Below, in pieces: positions 1 through 7,136 of a stretch of DNA of 64,000 nt. Position 1 is the first letter of the stretch. Each line of letters opens with the position of its first letter. This DNA comes from an uncultured Chlorobiaceae bacterium (GTDB lineage: Bacteria > Bacteroidota > Chlorobiia > Chlorobiales > Chlorobiaceae), in the NCBI GenBank assembly GCA_903843305.1, contig CAIMPI010000027.1, forward strand, positions 1 to 64,000, read 5' to 3'. The notes beneath the pieces were generated by a model. The model saw only the letters and a program-made list of their open reading frames with translations. It made no database searches and was not told the origin of the DNA. Position numbers and translations under genes: made by a program.

Positions 1-294
1 GCGCCCAAGGCTCACTCGGAGTCTGTTACTCCTCACTCCGGCAATGCTGTTGAGCGTTTGTTTGAGATGAGTATAGCATCCAAGCCAATACAAGGATTTA
101 AGTTACACGACATTTCCGGCAATGAAGCCGCAATTGCCAATACGATAGAGAAAAAAATTGCCAATTCAGTTTCAACGTTTATGAGCAATCCGGCAATACA
201 GAATAAACATGAGATCAATCAACTTGCTGACAAAGTCTCACGGATATTGCAACAACGGGAACGCTTTGAAAGAGAACGTAAAGGACAATTCTAA
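1..294 (+). CDS. Small contractile-injection-system protein, 5' end outside window
   Basis: The reading frame is open from the first base, so the N-terminus lies off the left edge; about 97 codons are visible. The C-terminal third is a charged helix with the pattern INQLADKVSRIL followed by an Arg/Glu-rich end (FERERKG). I recall similar helical tails on small proteins just upstream of the LysM adaptor in extracellular contractile injection systems, but I cannot name the family. The stop TAA overlaps the next ATG (TAATG), so it is translationally coupled to the LysM gene and belongs to the same operon. Function unknown; a structural or assembly role in the tail is inferred from position only. 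Confidence 0.7.
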   Translation, partial: APKAHSESVTPHSGNAVERLFEMSIASKPIQGFKLHDISGNEAAIANTIEKKIANSVSTFMSNPAIQNKHEINQLADKVSRILQQRERFERERKGQF

Positions 295-920
295 TGGCAC
301 TCACAAAAGCTGTTATTGTTAATAAAGATGCTGCAATTCCATTGCCGATTCCTGTCATGTTTAATCCGCCTGATTATCAAATGACAAGAACCAGCAGGTT
401 TGCTGAGCTCAAAGTTCCGGGTTTACCGAGTTCGGTTTTGCAATATGTTGGAAGTGATGCGCAGACACTGAACATGGAACTTTTTTTTGACACCACAGAC
501 ACGGGAGTTGATGTAAGAACCAGAACGGAAGCAATTGTTGGCCTTACCGCGATTCAGCCCTCAACAAAAGCGCCTCCAAGGTTATTATTACTGTGGGGAT
601 CGCTGATTTTCCCTTGTGTGATGATGAGTATCAAGCAGCACTACGAATATTTTAATTCGCTGGGGATGCCTTTACGGGCGAAGTTGAGTGTTGAATTTAA
701 AGGTAACGACACGCTCGAAACACTGATTGCCAAACTACCGTTGCCACTGATCGATCAGGCGGTGCGTTATGCAGCCAAGAGTGGAGATACCTTGCAGTCA
801 ATTGCTGCAACACAAATGAATGACTCGTCCAAATGGCGGCTGATCGCGGAGGCCAATGGCATTGATAATCCACGCGCGGTTAATCATGGTATCCAATTAT
901 CTATTCCGAAGGTGTTTTAA
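294..920 (+). CDS. LysM-domain tube/spike adaptor of a contractile injection system (Afp7-like)
   Basis: 208 residues. Residues about 25-140 hold the CIS tube-adaptor pattern (FNPPDYQ, GLPSSVLQYV, LNMELFFDT, LLLLWGSLIFPCV), and residues about 155-208 form a LysM module (AAKSGDTLQSIA ... NGIDNPRAV). In Afp/PVC-type particles this protein links the inner tube to the spike hub, and the LysM module may contact peptidoglycan. The ATG overlaps the upstream stop by one base, and the next gene follows after two bases. The combined domain order and the baseplate genes downstream make this assignment strong; the exact numbering (Afp7/Cis7) is by family analogy. Confidence 0.88.
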   Translation: MALTKAVIVNKDAAIPLPIPVMFNPPDYQMTRTSRFAELKVPGLPSSVLQYVGSDAQTLNMELFFDTTDTGVDVRTRTEAIVGLTAIQPSTKAPPRLLLLWGSLIFPCVMMSIKQHYEYFNSLGMPLRAKLSVEFKGNDTLETLIAKLPLPLIDQAVRYAAKSGDTLQSIAATQMNDSSKWRLIAEANGIDNPRAVNHGIQLSIPKVF

Positions 921-922
921 TT

Positions 923-2002
923 ATGGCGCTGCTCGACACACTAAATATTTTTGACACAGATGTTTTTGTACCTGTTTTTCAGGTATGGATTGAGGGGAAG
1001 CCACAACCGCCCAAGGTCTTGAGCTCGATAATGCAAATCAGCGTAAATCAGCTCACTAATGCGCCTTCCTCTTTTTCAATGCAGATTAACGATCATGATT
1101 TTTCCATGATTGACGGAAATAATGCATTGCTTACGGAAGGCAAACATTTGGAGATATATATGGGTTATGATCCCGCGAAAACAAAAAAAATGATTGATGG
1201 AGAGATAAGCGCCATCAGCGCCGATCTGGATGAAGGCGGTGGATTGACCATACAGGTGCAGGGATTTGATGCTTTACATCGCGCATCAAGGGGTACAAAA
1301 TTCCGAGAATTGGAACAAGGTAAAGATGATAGCCAAATCGTCTATGAGATCGCAAAAGATTTACAACTTGGCGCAACGGTTTCTCCTGCTGTTATGAGAC
1401 AGCAACCGAGACACCAGATTCATACATCCAATTTGGAGTGTTTAACGGCATTGGCCGAAAGTAATGGCTTTTCATTTTGGGTTGAAAACAAGTGTTTGTT
1501 TTTTCAAACACACAGGGAAGGCCCAAAAGTTGCTGTTGAGCGGGGTAAAAACCTGTTGTCATTTTCCATACGAGCAAGCACTGCGGGGCAAGTCCAAATT
1601 ATGGAAGTGATCGGGTATGATCCCTCTACAAAAAAATTAATTTCCTATAGTACCTCTATTGATCAGGCTGTTGAGTATCAGCAAAAGCTTCCGCAAGATG
1701 CCAGACAGCAAATTAAGGGGCAAGCGAACACGCCTTCAAAACGTGTGATTTATGCAGAGGGCGGTATCAATTCTGTTGCCGAAGCACAAGAGCGAGCGAA
1801 TGCCGAATTGATCAAACAACGCCGCAATTTATTCACGACTCACGGCAGTTGCATTGGAAATACTGAAGTCCAGCCCGGGTCTCCAATGACGGTAATAGGA
1901 ATGGGCAGCCGGTTTAGTCATGATTATTTGGTTAAAACCGCTCAGCACGATATTAGCCAAAACGGCTATACAACCTCTTTTGAACTGAGCCAATGCTTAT
2001 GA
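923..2002 (+). CDS. Baseplate hub protein, phage late control D / VgrG N-terminal half
   Basis: 359 residues of the gpD/gp27 hub family: an early segment ending in MQINDHDF, a first barrel with LEIYMGYDP and MIDGEISAIS, then IQVQGFDALHRASRG and later LECLTALAESNGFSFWVE. Such proteins trimerise to form the hub that carries the central spike. In Afp8-type proteins the hub and the OB-fold spike are one chain; here the chain ends after the hub, and the OB fold is the next gene, which overlaps it by four bases (ATGA). The family call is firm. The split is a real structural choice of this operon, since both ends look intact. Confidence 0.87.
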   Translation: MALLDTLNIFDTDVFVPVFQVWIEGKPQPPKVLSSIMQISVNQLTNAPSSFSMQINDHDFSMIDGNNALLTEGKHLEIYMGYDPAKTKKMIDGEISAISADLDEGGGLTIQVQGFDALHRASRGTKFRELEQGKDDSQIVYEIAKDLQLGATVSPAVMRQQPRHQIHTSNLECLTALAESNGFSFWVENKCLFFQTHREGPKVAVERGKNLLSFSIRASTAGQVQIMEVIGYDPSTKKLISYSTSIDQAVEYQQKLPQDARQQIKGQANTPSKRVIYAEGGINSVAEAQERANAELIKQRRNLFTTHGSCIGNTEVQPGSPMTVIGMGSRFSHDYLVKTAQHDISQNGYTTSFELSQCL

Positions 2003-2595
2003 ATGGAGTGATGAATGGTGTCTATATCGGCATTGTTGAAAGCAATACCTTAGACAACAAAGCCAAAATCAGGATAAAGATTCCTGAAATCATGGGTAAC
2101 ACAATATTAGAAGCACGTATCGCCACTTTACTGGCGGGAGATAAATACGGCAGCTTGTTTCTGCCAGAAAAAAATGATCAGGTTTTAGTCGCTTTTGAAA
2201 GAGGTTGTGGAGATGATCCGGTAATCATTGGATCAATTTGGGGGACACAAGGTCAGGCTCCCGATCCAAACAGTAACGGGGATAACGACCTGAAAGTGAT
2301 TAAAACCCGTGGAGGGAATGAGATCCGTTTGGTTGATGAAAAAGGCAATGAAAAAATTGAGATTATCAATGAGCATAAGGATGGCAATAAAACCATAGAA
2401 TCTAAAATCATTATTGAAAGAGTCGGCAACAAAATTACCATTGATTCGCCAGATGGTGAAATTTTAATTACTGGCAAAATCGTTACTATTGTCGCCAAGG
2501 AAGAATTAACTATTAGTTCAAAAGAAAAGACTATAAATATTGAGGCCAAGGGCGACACTACAATTAAAGGAAAACTCGTAGATATCAACCCATAA
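1999..2595 (+). CDS. Baseplate spike protein with OB fold, gp5/gpV-like
   Basis: About 198 residues. The N-terminal part is an OB fold (VYIGIVESN, KAKIRIKIP, PEKNDQVLVAFERG, DDPVIIGSIWG), followed by a Thr/Ile/Lys-rich strand repeat (IIIERVGNKITIDSPDGEI and on) that would form the triple-stranded beta-helix needle. It is the missing C-terminal half of a VgrG-type chain, encoded separately. I placed the start at the ATG overlapping the hub stop as ATGA; ATGs six bases earlier (1993) and twelve bases later are alternatives. It should sit below the hub and carry the PAAR tip encoded next. Confidence 0.85.
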   Translation: MNGVMNGVYIGIVESNTLDNKAKIRIKIPEIMGNTILEARIATLLAGDKYGSLFLPEKNDQVLVAFERGCGDDPVIIGSIWGTQGQAPDPNSNGDNDLKVIKTRGGNEIRLVDEKGNEKIEIINEHKDGNKTIESKIIIERVGNKITIDSPDGEILITGKIVTIVAKEELTISSKEKTINIEAKGDTTIKGKLVDINP

Positions 2596-2604
2596 TGTAG
2601 CAAA

Positions 2605-3003
2605 ATGAGCCAACCAGCCGCAAAAGAGGGTGATTTAATTTCCGGGACAGACTCTCACAACGAAAAAGTTCCAAGCCAAACTGGCACAATAATACAATCT
2701 TTTGATGTTCCTTTTAGCGGTCCGATTGATGGCGGATTAAGTTCAGATGTGAAAATTAATGGACATTTTGCAGCTACAGTTGGAAGCACTGCGAAAAATT
2801 CAACCCCACATATAGCAATTGCGCCAGGCATAAGTTTTGTATTGAATCCAAGTAACAGTGGCGAGGTGACCACAGGAAGCGATAAAGTCAAAATAAATAA
2901 CAAAAAGGTGGCAAGAAATAAAGATAATGCTACAACTTGTAACGACTCAGGACAAAAAAACAATTCCAGTATTACTGCAAGTGGCACAGTTTTGATTGGT
3001 TAA
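2605..3003 (+). CDS. PAAR-like spike-tip protein
   Basis: 132 residues, glycine- and serine-rich, with the PAAR-like pattern of short hairpins (MSQPAAKEGDLISGTDSH, VKINGHFAATVGSTAKNSTPH, SGEVTTGSDKVKINNKKVARN). PAAR proteins form the sharp metal-bound cone capping the spike trimer. The protein is longer than a minimal PAAR domain of about 90 residues because of the insert around residues 20-45. Position between the spike and gp25 genes agrees with other eCIS baseplate operons. I see no toxin domain attached to it. Confidence 0.8.
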   Translation: MSQPAAKEGDLISGTDSHNEKVPSQTGTIIQSFDVPFSGPIDGGLSSDVKINGHFAATVGSTAKNSTPHIAIAPGISFVLNPSNSGEVTTGSDKVKINNKKVARNKDNATTCNDSGQKNNSSITASGTVLIG

Positions 3004-3014
3004 AGAGTTCATCC

Positions 3015-3449
3015 ATGATTGACAGTTCAATTACAAATAACGCAGTTCTCGGCCAAGGCATCGCCTTTCCCTTGCAATTGCAAAATGGCACTCTTGGCAT
3101 GAATGCCTATGAAAGCCAGGTAGCACAATCCATTCGTTTAATTCTCAGTACCGCCAAAGGTGAGCGGGTTATGCGGCCGGATTTCGGCGCAGGTTTGGAA
3201 CGTCTCGCTTTTGAGCCGAACAACACGGTGACAGCCATACTTATCCAGCAACAGGTGAATGAGGCTTTGCTGCATTTTGAACCGCGCATCGAAGTGTTGG
3301 GTGTATCAGTCAATCAAAGTGATCAAGCAGCAGTAACAGCCTCTCAAAAGGGCGAATTGCTTATTGAAATAAGTTACCGTGTCAAAACGACCGATTCTAT
3401 CGAGAATCTGGTCTATCCTTTTTACATCGAACGAGGAGTGTCCGCATGA
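3015..3449 (+). CDS. gp25-like baseplate wedge protein (GPW family)
   Basis: 144 residues of the gp25/GPW family, recognised by GQGIAFPLQL near the N-terminus, the stretch VAQSIRLILSTAKGERVMRPDFGAGL, and a beta-rich end (LLIEISYRVK). In contractile tails gp25 joins the baseplate wedge to the sheath and primes sheath polymerisation, so it implies a sheath gene nearby, presumably off the left edge. It overlaps the next gene by four bases (ATGA). Length and motifs are normal for the family. Confidence 0.92.
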   Translation: MIDSSITNNAVLGQGIAFPLQLQNGTLGMNAYESQVAQSIRLILSTAKGERVMRPDFGAGLERLAFEPNNTVTAILIQQQVNEALLHFEPRIEVLGVSVNQSDQAAVTASQKGELLIEISYRVKTTDSIENLVYPFYIERGVSA

Positions 3450-5446
3450 GTCTACTCAAGCCACCTAATATCGATAGCCGTACCAGCATAAATATTGCCG
3501 ACCAGACGCAGCAATTGATGTGCGCATATCTCGGTTGGGATTCAAGCGCTGATGGCGGCGAAGCCGGTAAAGCATTAACGGCTATTTTTGCCCATCTCTG
3601 TTCTTTGGTGGTTGACCGTATCAATCGTGCGCCGGAAAAAAACTTCCTCGCGTTTCTGGATTTACTTGGCAATTCCTTGACTCCGGCAACGTCCGCAAGC
3701 GTTCCGCTTTCATTTACCTTGACCTCCTCTGCTGCTGAAGGTGTGCTGGTGCCTTCCGGCACAAGGCTTTTTGCCCCGGCACCTGCGGGCGCTACTGAGC
3801 CGGTTTATTTTGAGACCGAAGAAGATTTGTGGCTGACGACGTTAGAACTGCAAAGCTTTTTGAGTTCGAAGGACTCGACTTCTTATACAGATTTAACGGC
3901 ATTGATCAATAATTCAGGTGCTCCGAAACCTCTTTTTGAAGAGTCAGGTCTAACGTACTATTTCGGCTTTGCCTTACCTGAAAATCGAACGCTACCCACA
4001 GGATTGGCGGTGGTTATCTATTTTGATATTGAGAGTCCAGATTATTCCCCTGCAACTATTAAGGAAACAATAATTGATACACTTGAGTGGAGATTCGGCG
4101 ATGACCCTACAAACCCTATAATTTATGTAGAAGATCATACTCAACAACTGACAAACTCCGGAAAAATTATTTTTGAGGTTCCCGATAACTTTGCTCTTCA
4201 AACGATTCAAACAGATAAAGCTGATTCAAAAACTGCGATCACAAATTATTGGCTTCAGGTCAAAGCTAAAAACAACGCGTACAACAGCCATCCTGCACAT
4301 TTAAAATGGCTTGCCGCCAACACTGTTATGGCGACGCAGATGGCCACGATTACTGATGAAATTTTAGGCTCAAGCACTGGTAATCCCGGGCAAACCTTGC
4401 AAATATTCCACCATCCGGTTCGAACAGGACAACGCCTTGAAGTCAGGGAAAGAGAAACAACTATTGGAAATCAGGCATCAACCCAGGCAAAATGGACGTC
4501 TTGGGTAGAAGTGGGGGATTTTTATGCCTCCATACCTTCAGATCGGCATTACATGCTTGATCATGACAGTGGAAAAGTGACCTTTGGTAACGGGCAAACC
4601 GGCATGATTCCGCCGGTCGGCGTCAGAAATATACGCGTAACATCCTACCAGTATGGAGGTAGCAGCCAAGGCAATGTGCCAGCAGGAACAGTCACCGGTT
4701 TCTGGTCGCCAATAAATTGGATTGATAAGGTGACTAATTACGGCCCGGCTCGCGGCGGCAGTGATACCGAAAGCTATGAATCGTTGCTGGAACGAGCCCC
4801 CAAAGTGTTGAGGCATCGGAATCGCGCGGTAACCGAGAGTGATTATGAGGACCTTGCGAAGTTAGCCTCTACCGAGGTAGCTCTCGCCCTTTGCGTGCCG
4901 TTAATCGATCTTGCCGTAGATGCCTTTAAGATTAACATGATGACGGATGATAATAAAGACGATAAGGCCGGTGTCGGTAAAGTCAGCCTCATTATTGTAC
5001 CGAAAACGGATGATACTAAACCCACGCCCTCGCAGGTGCTCATCCAGCAGGTTAAAGACTATATCCTGCCGCTGGCGCCATCTCTTGTTGCTCTATCCGT
5101 GGTAGGCCCACTCTATCTTGAAGTCAACATTACTCTAAAGGTTCGTTTAACATCAGAGCAGTTGAAACTGTATGTTGAAAAAATATTGAAGAGCAAACTT
5201 GAAGAGTTTTTGCATCCTTTGACTGGCAGAGATGGCATGGGCTGGGCTTTTGGCCGTGAACCTCATGCCTCGGATTTTTACAGCATGCTGAATGATGTTC
5301 AAGGGGTCGACTATGTAGAGTCGCTCGAGATTGCCTTTGGTAGCAGTCAGGGCATTGAAGCAATAAGGGCCACAAAACGCTTTTTGATTTGTTCTGGTAA
5401 ACATGAGATAAATTATTCCACCCCCCCCAATAATCCTTTAGGTTAG
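3446..5446 (+). CDS. Baseplate J-like protein (gp6-like wedge)
   Basis: 666 residues. The N-terminal region (FLDLLGNSLTPATSASVPLSFTL by parts, then VPSGTRLFA) and the C-terminal region (APKVLRHRNRAVTESDYEDLA, VSLIIVPK, GRDGMGWAFGREPHASDFYSML) are diagnostic for the large baseplate-J protein of eCIS. It is the main wedge component that moves outward on firing. The middle (residues about 130-400) is less conserved and carries GSSQGNVPAGTV, typical of the J core. It starts inside the gp25 gene and is followed after three bases by a second, shorter J-like gene. Confidence 0.88.
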   Translation: MSLLKPPNIDSRTSINIADQTQQLMCAYLGWDSSADGGEAGKALTAIFAHLCSLVVDRINRAPEKNFLAFLDLLGNSLTPATSASVPLSFTLTSSAAEGVLVPSGTRLFAPAPAGATEPVYFETEEDLWLTTLELQSFLSSKDSTSYTDLTALINNSGAPKPLFEESGLTYYFGFALPENRTLPTGLAVVIYFDIESPDYSPATIKETIIDTLEWRFGDDPTNPIIYVEDHTQQLTNSGKIIFEVPDNFALQTIQTDKADSKTAITNYWLQVKAKNNAYNSHPAHLKWLAANTVMATQMATITDEILGSSTGNPGQTLQIFHHPVRTGQRLEVRERETTIGNQASTQAKWTSWVEVGDFYASIPSDRHYMLDHDSGKVTFGNGQTGMIPPVGVRNIRVTSYQYGGSSQGNVPAGTVTGFWSPINWIDKVTNYGPARGGSDTESYESLLERAPKVLRHRNRAVTESDYEDLAKLASTEVALALCVPLIDLAVDAFKINMMTDDNKDDKAGVGKVSLIIVPKTDDTKPTPSQVLIQQVKDYILPLAPSLVALSVVGPLYLEVNITLKVRLTSEQLKLYVEKILKSKLEEFLHPLTGRDGMGWAFGREPHASDFYSMLNDVQGVDYVESLEIAFGSSQGIEAIRATKRFLICSGKHEINYSTPPNNPLG

Positions 5447-5449
5447 CCA

Positions 5450-6397
5450 ATGTCAATCATCCTTCCCAATCTGGACGACCGCGAATTTGCCGATATGGTG
5501 GCGGAAGCCAAAGGCATGATTCCGCAGTTGGCCCCTTCCTGGACCGATCATAACCCTTCCGACCCGGGCATTACCTTGATCGAGCTGTTCGTTTTTATCT
5601 CCGAGATGCTGATGTATCGTACCAACCGTGTGACTGAAGCAAATAAGCGGGTTTTTTTGCAGTTGTTAATGGGAAAGGGATGGCTCGTTGATCCTAAACG
5701 CGCAACCCTCTCTATGGATCAACTTATCACGACAGCAATAGCCGAATTACGCAAGGAAGAGAGGGCGATAACCAATGCGGATTTTGAAAGATTCGCCCTT
5801 GACGCCGGTAAACCTTCCGATAAGGGGGATGGGTCAATTGCACGAGCTTATTGTATGGCAAAAAGAAATTACGAAAGCGTACCCGAGAACGCCAATGCCA
5901 TCGGTCATGTGAGTTTGGTGATTATTCCGCGTATTGACCCATTTAATAGCGATCTCGTCACAAGACCTAACGGATTAGCTTCCATTGTCAGCGCGTATAT
6001 AGAACCACGCCGCTTATTAACCACTCAGCTTCATGTTGTACCAGCAAAATATTTAGCGATAGGTGTAACTGTCACCTTGGCCATTTTGGATGATTACCGA
6101 TGGGAAGAGGTCCAAAATGGCGTACTGATCAAGTTAGATACTTTCTTTCACCCAATTGACGGTAGTGGAGATGGTCAAGGCTGGAAACCAGGTCAATCGG
6201 TTTATGCCGCCGATATCTATGCATTATTGGATCAACTCCCCGGAGTCGATTTTGTTGAGCCGATTGCGGGGGCGATGTTTAAACTGGATGGTAATTTATC
6301 AGGTGGAATTGAAGTAACGCTTCATGAAAACCAATTGTTCCTGTTCAAAAAAGAGCTGAGTGTTTTGAATCCCTATCAAAAAGACACACCCAAATGA
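5450..6397 (+). CDS. Second, short baseplate J-like protein
   Basis: 315 residues. The first 80 residues match the start of eCIS baseplate-assembly proteins (LPNLDDREFADMV, PSWTDHNPSDPGITLIELF), and the C-terminal part again matches the J family (AITNADFERFA, ARAYCMAKRNY, HVSLVIIPR, DGQGWKPGQSVYAADIYALL). Related proteins are usually two to three times longer, so the central region is missing: residue about 85 runs almost directly into the C-terminal module. There is no frameshift, so it may be a compact natural form. It overlaps the following tail-I gene by four bases. Confidence 0.82.
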   Translation: MSIILPNLDDREFADMVAEAKGMIPQLAPSWTDHNPSDPGITLIELFVFISEMLMYRTNRVTEANKRVFLQLLMGKGWLVDPKRATLSMDQLITTAIAELRKEERAITNADFERFALDAGKPSDKGDGSIARAYCMAKRNYESVPENANAIGHVSLVIIPRIDPFNSDLVTRPNGLASIVSAYIEPRRLLTTQLHVVPAKYLAIGVTVTLAILDDYRWEEVQNGVLIKLDTFFHPIDGSGDGQGWKPGQSVYAADIYALLDQLPGVDFVEPIAGAMFKLDGNLSGGIEVTLHENQLFLFKKELSVLNPYQKDTPK

Positions 6398-7116
6398 CGA
6401 ACCAAATCGAAGAGAAGCGTCTGGCCGATTATCTGCCTTACGAGTACCGTAAAAAAGCTGAAAACGGTGAGGAGAGTGATACCCTGAAATTTCTTAAAGC
6501 CTTTGACCGGATTTTGTTAGGATTGCCAAAAGAGAACCCTGCCCAATACCCCTCTGGCAACACAAAGGAAATTAGTGCACTCAATAATATTGAAGGTCTT
6601 GAAGATAAAATCGCACGGATGGCAGATTTTTTTAATCCGGACAAAACACCTCTGGAATTTCTCCCTTGGCTGAGTCAATGGGTTGCCCTCGTGTTGCGTG
6701 CCGATATTAGTGAATCAACGCAAAGAGAGTTTATTGCAAAGATCGCCTCGCTCTACCCAATGAGAGGGACAAAAGCAAATATGGTTACGTTGTTGGCAAT
6801 GTTTATCGAAAGAGATGAACAAGATGTGACAATTGAGGAAGAAGTCAAAGCGGTACCACATTTTTTTACGGTGCTTTTAAATCTGAATAATGTTAAAGAC
6901 AGTAACAAAAAAGAAGATTATGATCGTGCGGAACAACAAGCCCATTCGATTATCCGTTTGGCAAAACCAGCTCATACGTGCTATCAATTAATACCCCAAT
7001 TTGAAACATTCAGAATTGGAGCCTATAACAGTTGTCCGACCGACATAACAAAAAAAGATTGCCCGATAATTCTTGGAAAAAACACCCGCTTGGGTATGGC
7101 TGACTGGAAAAAATAA
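6394..7116 (+). CDS. Phage tail protein I family protein
   Basis: 240 residues. Recognised by LADYLPYEYR at the start and by the block ADFFNPDKTPLEFLPWLSQW ... TQREFIAKIASLYPMRGTKANM, which is the standard core of tail protein I / eCIS wedge-tip proteins. These proteins join the baseplate to the tail fibres. It lies directly upstream of the fibre gene, as expected. The C-terminal 60 residues (ETFRIGAYNSCPTDITKKD) include two cysteines and may contact the fibre. Length is normal. Confidence 0.85.
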   Translation: MTNQIEEKRLADYLPYEYRKKAENGEESDTLKFLKAFDRILLGLPKENPAQYPSGNTKEISALNNIEGLEDKIARMADFFNPDKTPLEFLPWLSQWVALVLRADISESTQREFIAKIASLYPMRGTKANMVTLLAMFIERDEQDVTIEEEVKAVPHFFTVLLNLNNVKDSNKKEDYDRAEQQAHSIIRLAKPAHTCYQLIPQFETFRIGAYNSCPTDITKKDCPIILGKNTRLGMADWKK

Positions 7117-7136
7117 TGAAATAAGGAGTGCTACTT

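Noticed and set aside
7128..7136. GTG start for the fibre gene
   Set aside because: It overlaps the Shine-Dalgarno AAGGAG of the ATG at 7137.
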